This document shows, one piece after another, positions 20,687 to 30,111 of a DNA stretch of 64,000 nucleotides. The notes below the pieces were generated by a model that saw only the letters and a list, made by a program, of their open reading frames with translations, did no database searches and was not told where the DNA came from. Position numbers and translations under genes: made by a program. The DNA comes from Candidatus Phytoplasma oryzae (lineage in GTDB: Bacteria; Bacillota_I; Bacilli_A; Acholeplasmatales; Acholeplasmataceae). The DNA is taken from positions 1 through 64,000 of the forward strand of contig NZ_JHUK01000002.1 in NCBI RefSeq assembly GCF_003263355.1, written 5' to 3'. Numbering within the stretch: position 1 is the stretch's first letter; every line of letters begins with the position of its first letter.

Positions 20687-20977
20687 TTATTTTTTTAAAG
20701 AAGAAAAATATACTGAAACTTTTTTTTTATTATTTTTTTTAGTCTCGTACTTCACAATTCCTTGGATTAATGAAAATAAAGTATGATCTCTTCCCATTCC
20801 TACATTATTGCCAGGAAAAATTTTAGTTCCTCTTTGGCGGAAAATAATAGAACCAGCATTAGCATATTGCCCATCAGATAATTTAAATCCTAATCTTTTA
20901 GAATGAGAATCTCTACCATTTCTAGTAGAACTAACTCCTTTTTTAGAAGCAAATATTTGAAGATTAATTTTCAACAT
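20687..20977 (-). CDS. rpmA: 50S ribosomal protein L27 with cleavable leader
   Basis: 96 aa. It begins [14 protein letters not shown], matching the N-terminal extension of Firmicute L27 that Prp cuts before ASKKG (after Phe9). The mature protein then starts with the residues that reach the peptidyl-transferase centre. It overlaps prp by 7 nt. Confidence 0.97.
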   Translation of the reverse strand: MLKINLQIFASKKGVSSTRNGRDSHSKRLGFKLSDGQYANAGSIIFRQRGTKIFPGNNVGMGRDHTLFSLIQGIVKYETKKNNKKKVSVYFSSLKK

Positions 20978-21333
20978 ATGTCTTTACCTTTTATATCTTT
21001 TTTTATTAGAAAATAAGTTTTTTTACTTTCATTTTTTAAATTTTTAGAATATTTTTTATTTAAATTTTTTAAAGTATATTCTAAATTTTGTAACAATTTA
21101 TCGATAATTAAATTAAACATTAAAACTTTTAAAAAAAAATAACCTTTTTTTAATTCATAATAAATATTTTTTTTAAAACCTAATAATTCTATTGAATTTA
21201 AAGTCATTAAAATAGCTGTAGAAACAGAAGAGCAAATAATATCATTATTTTTTTTTACAGAATAACAAGCATGTCCTTTAACACTGATAACTTTAATATT
21301 ATCATTTTCTTTGAAAAAAAAATATTTAATCAT
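20971..21333 (-). CDS. prp: ribosomal-processing cysteine protease Prp
   Basis: 120 aa, lying between rplU and rpmA as in Firmicutes. The catalytic pair is visible: H21 in KGHACYS and C34 in DIICSSVS. It removes the leader of L27 before or during 50S assembly. Confidence 0.92.
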   Translation of the reverse strand: MIKYFFFKENDNIKVISVKGHACYSVKKNNDIICSSVSTAILMTLNSIELLGFKKNIYYELKKGYFFLKVLMFNLIIDKLLQNLEYTLKNLNKKYSKNLKNESKKTYFLIKKDIKGKDIC

Positions 21334-21337
21334 AAAA

Positions 21338-21655
21338 CTAAAAAATGATTTTAATAATTAATAATTTAGTATAAAGTTGTCTATGACCTTTTTTAACACG
21401 ATATTTTTTTCTTTTTTTATATTTAGCTACAATAATTTTTTTAGCTTTACCTTGTTTAATAACTTTAGCTTCAATTTTAATATTTTTTAAAAAAGGAGTA
21501 CCTAAAATATTTTTTTTTTGATCATCTTCAAAAGCTAAAACTTTATCAAAAACATAATTTTCTTCTTCTTTTAAAGGTAATCTTTCTACAAAAATCTCTT
21601 GACCTGGATATACTTTATATTGTTTACTTCCAGATTGGATAATAGCAAACATCAA
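21338..21655 (-). CDS. rplU: 50S ribosomal protein L21
   Basis: 105 aa, starting [13 protein letters not shown], with the C-terminal [18 protein letters not shown] stretch typical of L21. First gene of rplU-prp-rpmA-obgE. Two Met codons in a row make the start ambiguous by one residue. Confidence 0.97.
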   Translation of the reverse strand: MMFAIIQSGSKQYKVYPGQEIFVERLPLKEEENYVFDKVLAFEDDQKKNILGTPFLKNIKIEAKVIKQGKAKKIIVAKYKKRKKYRVKKGHRQLYTKLLIIKIIF

Positions 21656-21797
21656 AAACCTCTTTTCTTTTTTATATTTTAAATATAATTAAAAATTATA
21701 TTTATTTTTAAAAAATATTCATTTAAAAAAATGAAACATATTTATTATTTTAACAAATTTTTCCATAATGAAATAAATAAAATAAAATAATTTATTA

Positions 21798-22706
21798 TTA
21801 TTCTGATTTAAAATAACGATTTTTAGTATTATTTCTACATTTATCAGAACAGCTACTTAAATATTTAACTTCGTTGTGTTTACTGCATAAAATTTGTTTA
21901 TTACATTCAGGATTAGCGCAGTTGATATATCTTTCGCAAGGTTTATTATCGAAATAATCTTTACCTACTATAATTTTTTCTTTCAAATTAACTTTCATTG
22001 AAATTCTTTGATCAAAAACATACATTTTTCCTTGAAAAAATTTTCCTTGAGTTTTTGTATCTTGGCTATATCTGATAATACCTCCTTTTAGTTGATAAAC
22101 TTCATTTACACCTTTTTCTTTCAAAAGTAAAGAAATTTTTTCACAACGTACTCCGCCAGTACAATAAAGACAAACTTTTTTATTTTTGAACGAAAAAAAA
22201 TTTTTTTCTATCCAATAAGGTAAATCTCGAAAATTTTTAATATTAGGATTAATAGCATTTTGAAAATGACCTAAATTATATTCATAATCATTTCTAACAT
22301 CTAATAAAAAAACATTTTTTGGATTTATTAAAAGTTGATAAAATTGATACGGTTCTAAAAAATATTCTCCTTTATTTCCAGGAAAAAAATCTTTTTTTAA
22401 TTTTAAAGAAACTATTTCATTTCTATGCTTAACGGAAATTTTTGGGAAAACATTTTTATTATATTCTATTATTTTAAAATCTATATTTTTAAATTCTTCT
22501 ATGTTTTTTAAATTTTCCATATATGATAATATATTATTTTTTAAACCAGATAAAGTTCCATTTATACCTTCTGGAGAAATTATAATTCTACCCATAAGAT
22601 TTAATTTCTTACAATATACCAATTGTTTTTTTCTTAATTCTTCTGAATCTTTAATTATTACATAATAATAATAAGAAATAATAAAATAATCATTTTTTTT
22701 GAACAT
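21798..22706 (-). CDS. trhO: tRNA uridine(34) hydroxylase TrhO (rhodanese family)
   Basis: About 302 aa from the third codon of the open frame (GGG eight nt upstream; an ATG at 22712 is too close to it). An N-terminal ferredoxin-like domain (GRIIISPEGINGTLSG) precedes a rhodanese domain with the catalytic Cys in YCTGGVRCEK. The C-terminal Cys-rich tail (CERYINCANPEC, CSKHNEV, CSDKC) fits a zinc site. The family makes 5-hydroxyuridine at the tRNA wobble position using O2. Confidence 0.9.
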   Translation of the reverse strand: MFKKNDYFIISYYYYVIIKDSEELRKKQLVYCKKLNLMGRIIISPEGINGTLSGLKNNILSYMENLKNIEEFKNIDFKIIEYNKNVFPKISVKHRNEIVSLKLKKDFFPGNKGEYFLEPYQFYQLLINPKNVFLLDVRNDYEYNLGHFQNAINPNIKNFRDLPYWIEKNFFSFKNKKVCLYCTGGVRCEKISLLLKEKGVNEVYQLKGGIIRYSQDTKTQGKFFQGKMYVFDQRISMKVNLKEKIIVGKDYFDNKPCERYINCANPECNKQILCSKHNEVKYLSSCSDKCRNNTKNRYFKSE

Positions 22707-22842
22707 AAACATATCCCTTTTTTTTAATAAATTTTATATTTTTATGATTTATTTTTTGATATTATATATTTTTTATTAAATTCAATTTATTTATAATTTA
22801 AACGATATTTTGAATATAACTAACAAATAAAATAAATAAAAT

Positions 22843-23916
22843 TTAAAAATTTTTATCAACTAATTTTAATAAATTAATTTGATTTTGATATTTTTTATAA
22901 TCTAACTTTTTTAAAAATTCAAAAGTAGTATAAGGAACTAAATTTTTTATTTCTTTAAAATTACCTTCAATAAAAAATTTTCTAACTTGAGTAGCAGAAA
23001 TAAACTTATTTTTAAACATCATTCTTGACACAATTATTAATTCTATTTTTTTTTTAAATAAAATCTTTTTCATTGTCATATTATATAAATGTGTTACTTT
23101 AGAAAAAGGTTCTTCTCCCACAAAACGTTTTTTAATATCTAATCGTGGAGCAATAAAATTACTAAATATAGATGCATCTAAATACATTTGTTCTAAAGAT
23201 GCTGCTTTTTTAGATTTCAAAAAGTAAGAAGGAAAAACATTTTTAGAAACAAGATAGTTACTACCTTCTATTATTTTAACATTTTTTAAACTACAAGTAG
23301 CTGATTTTACCATATACAAACGTTGTGCATAAGAAAATAACGAAGCTTCTTCTTTAACTATAATAACATAAACAAAATTACTTTTTTGAATAGCTTTTTG
23401 TATCAAAAATTCATGACCTTTAGTAAAAGGATTAGCATTCATAATAATAACACTATTATCTTGATGAATCTTCAAATTTTGATATTCTATCTTTTGACTA
23501 GATAAATAATTTAAATATTCTTGGAAAAGATCATATCTATTAGTGAAAAAACCAAATTTTTTATTATTAAATATTAATTTAAAACCTAAATTCATAAAAA
23601 TATCAAAATTAATAGGTTTAGTAAAAACAAAAATTTCTCTAAAATTTTGTTGATAAATTCTCTTTAACATAAAATCAATTAAAATATTAGCTATATTATA
23701 TTGACGATATTTTTTTTTTATAACTAAACAACGTAAATTATTAGCATAACGTCCAATAAATCCTATCATGGAATTTTTATTTGTAAAAATACAAGCATAT
23801 TCTTCTATTAGATCTTTTTTTAAATTTTCTTCTTTTAATAAAGTTTTAATTTCTTTCAAAATAACTTTATCTTCAGCAGAAATAATTTTTGGTTTTTGAA
23901 AATCAAAAAATTCCAT
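22843..23916 (-). CDS. citC: [citrate (pro-3S)-lyase] ligase (CitC-like), orphan
   Basis: 357 aa. An N-terminal GNAT-like acetyltransferase region (about 1-125) is followed by a nucleotidyltransferase domain with NANPFTKGHEFLIQKA, RLDIKKRFVGEEPFS and the ISATQVRKFF motif of CitC. In other bacteria CitC uses ATP to acetylate the prosthetic group of the citrate lyase acyl carrier protein. No citD, citE or citF is in the window, and neighbours are vitamin-uptake and sulfur-modification genes. Either lyase genes lie elsewhere or the enzyme has another small acceptor. AGAGG six nt upstream supports the start. Confidence 0.8.
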   Translation of the reverse strand: MEFFDFQKPKIISAEDKVILKEIKTLLKEENLKKDLIEEYACIFTNKNSMIGFIGRYANNLRCLVIKKKYRQYNIANILIDFMLKRIYQQNFREIFVFTKPINFDIFMNLGFKLIFNNKKFGFFTNRYDLFQEYLNYLSSQKIEYQNLKIHQDNSVIIMNANPFTKGHEFLIQKAIQKSNFVYVIIVKEEASLFSYAQRLYMVKSATCSLKNVKIIEGSNYLVSKNVFPSYFLKSKKAASLEQMYLDASIFSNFIAPRLDIKKRFVGEEPFSKVTHLYNMTMKKILFKKKIELIIVSRMMFKNKFISATQVRKFFIEGNFKEIKNLVPYTTFEFLKKLDYKKYQNQINLLKLVDKNF

Positions 23917-23963
23917 ATAAAACCTCTTTAAGTTATAATAAATATTTAAAAAATTAATTATAT

Positions 23964-24608
23964 TTATCTAAAATATTTTTTAAATCGGGAATTAAAAAAA
24001 AGAATAAAAAAAATGCTTATAAAAAAATTAACTAAAACAGGTAAAAAACAACAATATCCATAACAAAAAAGTAATATTTTATTTTTATTAGACAAACCAA
24101 AAAAATAATATTTTTTCCATAAACTTTGGTTAAATAAAAAAGTTATTTTATCATAATAAACTAAATAAGCAGAAAGAAAAAAAAATAATAATCTTAAAAA
24201 ACTGATAATTATCATTAATTTCACAATATTTTTGTGACTAAAATTATTTTTTTTTTTTTTTAGGTTTTTAATTCCTGAAAAACTTATCACTATATCTGGT
24301 AAAAAAAAATCTAATAAACAAGTTAATGTTAATTCATAACAGTCAAAATCAAAAATTTGATTTAAAAAAATAAGTTTAAAAAAAAATTTTCCTAAATGAA
24401 AAAAAGAATAAAACAAACAAACCAAAAAACCTTCTTTAAAACCTAAAATAAAGCCAGATAAAAAAAGAATAATAAAAGAAAATTTGTAAATCTTTCCGAT
24501 ATAAGGAATTTGAAAAAAAATAAATATTTCTGAAAAAAAATCAGATATAATTGCTAAAGAAATAAAAATAGAAACGATTATAATTCTTCTCAAAACAGAA
24601 ATTTTCAT
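23964..24608 (-). CDS. ECF transporter S component, ThiT-like
   Basis: 214 aa with about six membrane helices. The segment FILGFKEGFLVCLFYSFFHL, followed by LTCLLDFFLPDIVISFSGI, matches the ThiT layout (loop, then LLDY-x-LAF). Thiamine is therefore the best guess for the ligand, but the binding residues are not conserved enough to be sure. It needs the EcfA/A'/T module encoded outside the window. Confidence 0.65.
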   Translation of the reverse strand: MKISVLRRIIIVSIFISLAIISDFFSEIFIFFQIPYIGKIYKFSFIILFLSGFILGFKEGFLVCLFYSFFHLGKFFFKLIFLNQIFDFDCYELTLTCLLDFFLPDIVISFSGIKNLKKKKNNFSHKNIVKLMIIISFLRLLFFFLSAYLVYYDKITFLFNQSLWKKYYFFGLSNKNKILLFCYGYCCFLPVLVNFFISIFFILFFNSRFKKYFR

Positions 24609-24665
24609 ATTTTTAACTTAATTTCTCTTTATTTTTTTAATATATTAAAAAATAACTTTTTATTA

Positions 24666-25142
24666 TTACATACTTATTTTAAAAATGTTAATAATTATCA
24701 ACTCTAAGAAATATATAAAATGAGGGACTAAAAGACATAACCAAACTCCTATACAAGCACCACAAAAAGTCCCAAAAATAATACCAAAATTAATTCCTTT
24801 TTTCCAACTGAAAAAAATAACACAAGCTATTATACCTAAAAACATAGACTTTATAACAATAAATCTATTTTCATCATCCACTTGATTCTCTTTAATATTA
24901 TTTAATTTATATTTAACATAATTAATATTATATTTTAAATCTGATTTTAAATTTTTCCATTTAAAATTATTTTTTTTAAATTGATAAATTTCTCTTTTTA
25001 AATTAAAAATTAAAATAAAAATAAAAATAATTATTCCTAAAAAAAATAATATAAATTTAATTGTTTTTTTTTTTAGAAAAAAAGACAAAAATATTTTTTT
25101 CAATTTATAAAAAAAAGTATTTAATTTATTAAAAAAACTCAT
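24666..25142 (-). CDS. hypothetical membrane protein
   Basis: 158 aa, family not recognised. A Lys/Phe-rich N-terminus is followed by a membrane segment (about 30-50), a charged central stretch with coiled-coil character (55-90), and two more hydrophobic segments (about 97-113 and 118-152, with GIIFGTFCGACIGVW). AAGGA eight nt before the ATG supports translation. It lies between the ThiT-like gene and dnaE. Confidence 0.6.
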   Translation of the reverse strand: MSFFNKLNTFFYKLKKIFLSFFLKKKTIKFILFFLGIIIFIFILIFNLKREIYQFKKNNFKWKNLKSDLKYNINYVKYKLNNIKENQVDDENRFIVIKSMFLGIIACVIFFSWKKGINFGIIFGTFCGACIGVWLCLLVPHFIYFLELIIINIFKISM

Positions 25143-25178
25143 TTTATTATTCCTTTTCTTTCTTTTTTTATTATTTTT

Positions 25179-27827
25179 TTAAAAAATAAGTTCATTCAAA
25201 AAAAAACCAAAAATTTTAATATTTTCTTTTTTTAAATATTCTAAAGAATATTCAGTTTCTTTTTCTATTTTTTTTTTAAAAGGGGTTAAATATTTTTCAT
25301 GTTCTAAAAAATCTAAATTAGAATTTTGAAATAAAGTTTTTCTTTTTAAACCAAAAAAATCTAAAGAACCTGCAAAAATTAAATTTCTTAACAAACTATT
25401 ATTTAAAAAATATTTACATCTTGTCAGAAAATCATAAAAGTCATAAAATTTTCTTTTTTCTCTTTCTTTTATAATTAATTCACAGATTTGAAAACTTAAA
25501 TCTTTAATTAAAGTTAAAGGTAACAATACTTTATTATCATCTAAAATTTGATATTCTGAGGTACTTTCAAAAACACTAGGTTTTACAAAAATAATGTTTT
25601 TCTTTTTTTTAATTTTTTTTATTATTTGAAAAGTTATTAGAGAATTTTTCACATATTCATCTAAAAGAACTGCAAAAAAAAATAAAAAATAATGAGTTTT
25701 AAGATAAGTCATTCGATAACTAATTAAAGAATAAGCGACACTATGACTTTTATTAAAAGTATAATTTGAAAACTGTATTATATAATTATATATTTTATTA
25801 GATAAATATAAACTATTTCCTTTTTTTTGACTTTTATGAAGAAAATTTTCTTTTATTTGGATAAAATCATTATTATCTTTTTTTAATTTATTACGAGTAA
25901 TAGAATTCATAAAATTTTCTGACTCAGATAAATTATATCCTGCAAAATAAAAAGCTATTTCCATTATCTGCTCTTGATATAAAATTATTCCATTTGTTTT
26001 TTTGATTATGAAATCAATTGATTCATCAATAATTTTAGTACTCTTTCTATCTTTATATTTTAAATAATTATTAAGAAAAAAAAAGGGACCAGGCCTATTT
26101 AAAGCTAAAACATCAACTAAATCTTCAATTTTTTTAGGACAAACTTTTTTTAAAATGTTTTGAGCATTTGGTGATTCTAATTGAAAAATATATTCTGTAT
26201 CACCTTTTTGCAATGTTGAAAAAGTATCCAAATCATCTAAAGGAATTTGATTCCATGAAATTCGAAATTTTTTTGAAATTTTTTGCAAAATTTTTTCTAT
26301 AAATGTTAAACTTTTTAAACTTAATAAATCTATTTTATTAAAACCCATCTTAGCTAATTGTTTAGCATCTAATTGAGTTTGGTATAAGAAAGGTGAATTA
26401 ATTTGAATATTTTTTTGAATTGGTAAAAATTTTAATAAATTATTTTTACTTATAATAATGCCTGCTGGATGAGTTCCTATGAATTTCGGAATACCTTCTA
26501 ATTTATTTAATTTTTTTATTTCATTATTACTTATTTTATAATTCATATAAGTAATATTATTAAGAATACTTTTAACAGTTAAAGTGGAAAAAGTAATAAT
26601 ATTAGCGACATGATTTATACCATATTTTTTGACAATATATTTCAATATTATATTTAATTTGTTATCAGGAAAATCTAAATCAATATCTGGCATTTTATTT
26701 CTATATAAATTTAAAAATCTTTCAAAAATAAGATTATATAGTAAAGGATCAACTTCAGTAATGCCTAATAAAAAACAAACTAAAGAACTAGATGAAGAAC
26801 CTCGTCCTGGTCCTAATAAAATTTTTTTTTTTTTTGCATAAGATATCAAATCATAAACAATTAAAAAATATTTTTCATAAGATATTTTCTTGATTATGTT
26901 TAATTCTTTTTCTAGTCTTTCTAAATATAAAGCAAAATTAATAGATTTTTGTGAAATTTTTTTGAATAAGTTATCAAAAACAATTTTTCTCAAACATTGA
27001 TAAGAATTTTCGTATATGTCAAATAATTTTAAAGAAGGTAAAGAATAAATAATATTATTAAAAATGGTTTGATATTGAATATTTTCCATAAATTTTTTTA
27101 AATCTAAAAAAAGATGTTTATAATCATTAAAATAAACTTGATAATCTTTAATTATTTTTTCTTTTTCTAAAAATTGAAAATTAAATTTTTTATTTATCTT
27201 TTTATTTGATAATTTTAATAATAACTCATAAATGTCTTTTTCTTCTTCTTCAAGGAAATGAGTTTTATGTACAGCTACTACTTGAAGATTTAGTTTTTCT
27301 GCCAAAGAAAAAAAAATATTAGCAAACATTTCCAGAAAATTTGATTGTAAAGAAATTCCTAAAAAAAAATATTTTATTTCTGATTTTAATTTAAATAAAA
27401 TTTTTTTTATTATTTCTGTATCTAATAAATTAATAAATACAAATTCTATATTCGATAATATAAAAAAATTACCTTCCTGAAAAAAAAGAAGTTCTTTTAA
27501 AGTAATATGATTTCTTTTAATTTTAATAAAATTAGATATTTTAATTAAATTTTGTAAACCAATATCATCAAAAGAATAAACTAAAAATCCAATTTTTTGC
27601 GAAGAAGATAAAAAATCTAAATACAAATATATTTTAATACCCATAATAGGTTTAATTTTGTATTTATTACATAATTCTAAAAAATCTACCATACTGTATA
27701 AATTTTCTTCTTCACTTAAAGCAACAAAATCATAATTATTTTTTATTGCTTTTTTAATCAAAGATTCTATAGAATAAGTACTACTCATAATACTATAATA
27801 AGTTTGAAGATAAAAAACACCTAACAT
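25179..27827 (-). CDS. dnaE: DNA polymerase III alpha subunit, DnaE type
   Basis: 882 aa, shorter than typical DnaE (~1050-1160). Polymerase core with KMPDIDLDFPD, the fingers/thumb motif RNKMPD, GRGSSSSSLVC and the helix-hairpin-helix region near the C-terminus. The N-terminal PHP domain is degenerate: the HxH motif is LQTYYS and the LTDH motif is ALSEEE. The C-terminal OB and tau-binding regions seem shortened. In Firmicutes DnaE extends RNA primers before PolC takes over; the same division of labour is likely here. Confidence 0.95.
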   Translation of the reverse strand: MLGVFYLQTYYSIMSSTYSIESLIKKAIKNNYDFVALSEEENLYSMVDFLELCNKYKIKPIMGIKIYLYLDFLSSSQKIGFLVYSFDDIGLQNLIKISNFIKIKRNHITLKELLFFQEGNFFILSNIEFVFINLLDTEIIKKILFKLKSEIKYFFLGISLQSNFLEMFANIFFSLAEKLNLQVVAVHKTHFLEEEEKDIYELLLKLSNKKINKKFNFQFLEKEKIIKDYQVYFNDYKHLFLDLKKFMENIQYQTIFNNIIYSLPSLKLFDIYENSYQCLRKIVFDNLFKKISQKSINFALYLERLEKELNIIKKISYEKYFLIVYDLISYAKKKKILLGPGRGSSSSSLVCFLLGITEVDPLLYNLIFERFLNLYRNKMPDIDLDFPDNKLNIILKYIVKKYGINHVANIITFSTLTVKSILNNITYMNYKISNNEIKKLNKLEGIPKFIGTHPAGIIISKNNLLKFLPIQKNIQINSPFLYQTQLDAKQLAKMGFNKIDLLSLKSLTFIEKILQKISKKFRISWNQIPLDDLDTFSTLQKGDTEYIFQLESPNAQNILKKVCPKKIEDLVDVLALNRPGPFFFLNNYLKYKDRKSTKIIDESIDFIIKKTNGIILYQEQIMEIAFYFAGYNLSESENFMNSITRNKLKKDNNDFIQIKENFLHKSQKKGNSLYLSNKIYNYIIQFSNYTFNKSHSVAYSLISYRMTYLKTHYFLFFFAVLLDEYVKNSLITFQIIKKIKKKKNIIFVKPSVFESTSEYQILDDNKVLLPLTLIKDLSFQICELIIKEREKRKFYDFYDFLTRCKYFLNNSLLRNLIFAGSLDFFGLKRKTLFQNSNLDFLEHEKYLTPFKKKIEKETEYSLEYLKKENIKIFGFFLNELIF

Positions 27828-27872
27828 TAGAAAATAAATAATAACCTTTCATTTTTTTGTAAAAATATTTTT

Positions 27873-29360
27873 TTATTTATTAGTTTTAAAATGAGGAAAT
27901 AAAATAACATCTCTAATATTAGGAGTATCAGTTAAAAACATAACTAAACGATCTATTCCCATACCCATCCCACCAGTTGGAGGCATGCCATATTCCAATG
28001 CTTCGATAAATTCATGATCTAATTCTTCAAATTCTTCATTACCTAAATTTTTTTGTAATAACTGAGCTTCAAAACGTTTTTTTTGTTCAATAGGATCATT
28101 TAATTCACTAAAAGCATTTACTAATTCTTTACCAGCAATAAATAATTCAAACCTATCTACAAAATCTTTTGTTTCTATATTGGTTTGTGCTAAAGGACTA
28201 ACTTCTATAGGAAAATTATAAATAAAAGTAGGTTGAATTAAATAAGGTTCAACAAATTTTTCAAAAAAAGAAAGTATAATATGTCCCTTAGTATAAAAAG
28301 GTTTGAGAATAATATTATGTTTTTTAGCTATCTTTTGATATTCCGTTAAAGATAGTTCTTGGTTAAAATCAATACCTGATTTTTCCTTAATAATATCTAC
28401 CATATTATATTTATAAAACTTATTAAAATCAATAATATGTTTTTGATATTCAAACTTCATTTTGCCAAAAACATTTTGACAAACTTCTTGGAGACAAGAT
28501 TGAGTTAATTTCATCATATCATTCATATCAGCATAAGCTAAATAAGCTTCTATAGTTGTAAACTCAGGATTATGGTTTGCATCCATTCCTTCATTACGAA
28601 AAACTCTTCCTATTTCATAAATAGCTTTCATCCCGCCTACCATTATTTTTTTTAAAGGTATTTCAGTGGCTATTCTAAGATAAAAATTAGAATTTAAAAA
28701 ATTATGATGAGTAATAAAAGGTTTAGCAGCTGCTCCTCCTGAAACAGAATGCAAAAAAGGAGTCTCTACTTCTAAAAAATTTTTACTATCAAAAAAATTT
28801 CTAATAGATTTTATGATTTTAGTACGAATAATAAAAGTTCTTCTTGTTTTATCATTTATTATTAAATCAATATAACGTTTTTTTCTAATATATTCTTTAT
28901 TTTTAAGACCTTTATGTTTATCTGGTAAAGGTAATAAACTTTTAGTTAAATGGATAAAATTTAAAACTCTAATTGTTAATTCATTGGTTTTAGTTTTAAA
29001 TAAATTACCACAAACTCCAATAATATCTCCTAAATCAGAATGTTTATAAACATGAAAATCTATTTCTGAAACCATTTTTTGATTTATATATAATTGAATA
29101 AAATCATTGAAATCTTGTAAAAGTAAAAAACCTGTTTTACCCTGTTCTCTTTTAAGAATAATTCTTCCAGTAATAGAAACTTTAATTTTTTTTTCATCTA
29201 ATTCATCTTTTGTACAATTTTTATATTTTTGCAATATTTCAGAAATTAAATGAGAACTAATAAATTTATTTCTGAAAGGATGAATATTAAGTTTTTTTAA
29301 AATTTCTATTTTTTTTTTCCTAATTTGATATTGTTCTATTTTTTGGTCTTTTTTTATCAT
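27873..29360 (-). CDS. lysS: lysyl-tRNA synthetase (class II)
   Basis: 495 aa. The N-terminal OB anticodon-binding domain ([22 protein letters not shown]) is followed by class II motif 1 ([12 protein letters not shown]), motif 2 ([26 protein letters not shown]) and motif 3 ([20 protein letters not shown]). The gene lies between dnaE and rnpB. No T-box leader was seen. Confidence 0.97.
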   Translation of the reverse strand: MIKKDQKIEQYQIRKKKIEILKKLNIHPFRNKFISSHLISEILQKYKNCTKDELDEKKIKVSITGRIILKREQGKTGFLLLQDFNDFIQLYINQKMVSEIDFHVYKHSDLGDIIGVCGNLFKTKTNELTIRVLNFIHLTKSLLPLPDKHKGLKNKEYIRKKRYIDLIINDKTRRTFIIRTKIIKSIRNFFDSKNFLEVETPFLHSVSGGAAAKPFITHHNFLNSNFYLRIATEIPLKKIMVGGMKAIYEIGRVFRNEGMDANHNPEFTTIEAYLAYADMNDMMKLTQSCLQEVCQNVFGKMKFEYQKHIIDFNKFYKYNMVDIIKEKSGIDFNQELSLTEYQKIAKKHNIILKPFYTKGHIILSFFEKFVEPYLIQPTFIYNFPIEVSPLAQTNIETKDFVDRFELFIAGKELVNAFSELNDPIEQKKRFEAQLLQKNLGNEEFEELDHEFIEALEYGMPPTGGMGMGIDRLVMFLTDTPNIRDVILFPHFKTNK

Positions 29361-29570
29361 ATTTTTTTATTAAAATAATCCTCTATCTCTTATTTATGAA
29401 AATTACTTATATTTAAAATAAGATATAAGAAATTTTATATTAAAATTATTAATTTATAAAATAATAAAATCTAAAATATTTCGTTAATAAGTTTAATTTT
29501 AATAAAATATAATATTTTTTCTATAAAAATATATTTTTAATTAAAATAATTTAAAAAATTATTTTTTTAT

Positions 29571-29601
29571 AAAAAAAAAGAATCTTTATGACTAAGATTC
29601 T
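29571..29601 (-). terminator. intrinsic terminator of rnpB
   Basis: On the minus strand GAATCTT-AGTCAT-AAGATTC is followed by nine T. It lies directly after the 3' end of RNase P RNA. Confidence 0.92.
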
Positions 29602-29602
29602 A

Positions 29603-30062
29603 TTTAAAAAATAACATGAATAAGCCATGTTCTGTTCTTATTTTATCAAAATAACTAAATTAAATTTTTTTTAAAATAAGATGTGATCATTTATCTCTAT
29701 TTAAATTTTAATTAAATAGCATAAAAATAACTTTAAATAAAACAGGAAAAAGTTTATTCTATGTGCTCCTACCTTTTTTGGATTATTAGCTTGAGGGGTT
29801 TACCGCGTTTCACTTAATTATTTCTAATTAACTCGTCTCTGTGGCACTTTATTTTTTTATTTTCATAAACTTAAAATAAAAAATAAGTCTTTAGAATATA
29901 AAAAAAGCCGTTACTTAAATTTATTTAAGTACCTTAAGTTATTGTTTTCTTAAGCACAAACACTACATGTTATTCCTGAAACATGTGCTAACATGGACTT
30001 TCCTAAACCTGACATTATTTATAATAATATCAAACCTTGATCACCTTATATTATTTTTTAAC
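29603..30062 (-). ncRNA. rnpB: RNase P RNA
   Basis: About 460 nt. Conserved stretches on the minus strand are TAGGAAAGTCCATGTTAGCA near the 5' end, AGTGCCACAGAGACGA, AACGCGGTAAACCCCTCAAG, and ACAGAACATGGCTTATTCATG near the 3' end. The two ends pair to form P1 (TTAAAAAATAATATAA against TTCATGTTATTTTTTAA). The protein subunit gene rnpA is at 40257-40628. Exact ends are estimated from P1. Confidence 0.93.
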
Positions 30063-30111
30063 ATTACTATTTTAACAAAATTAAATTAAAAAAAAACTTT
30101 TTTTAAAAAAA

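Noticed and set aside
27828-29600. T-box riboswitches upstream of lysS, alaS or glyS
   Set aside because: Leaders are short and AT-only; the conserved T-box sequence with its GGTGG core was not found.
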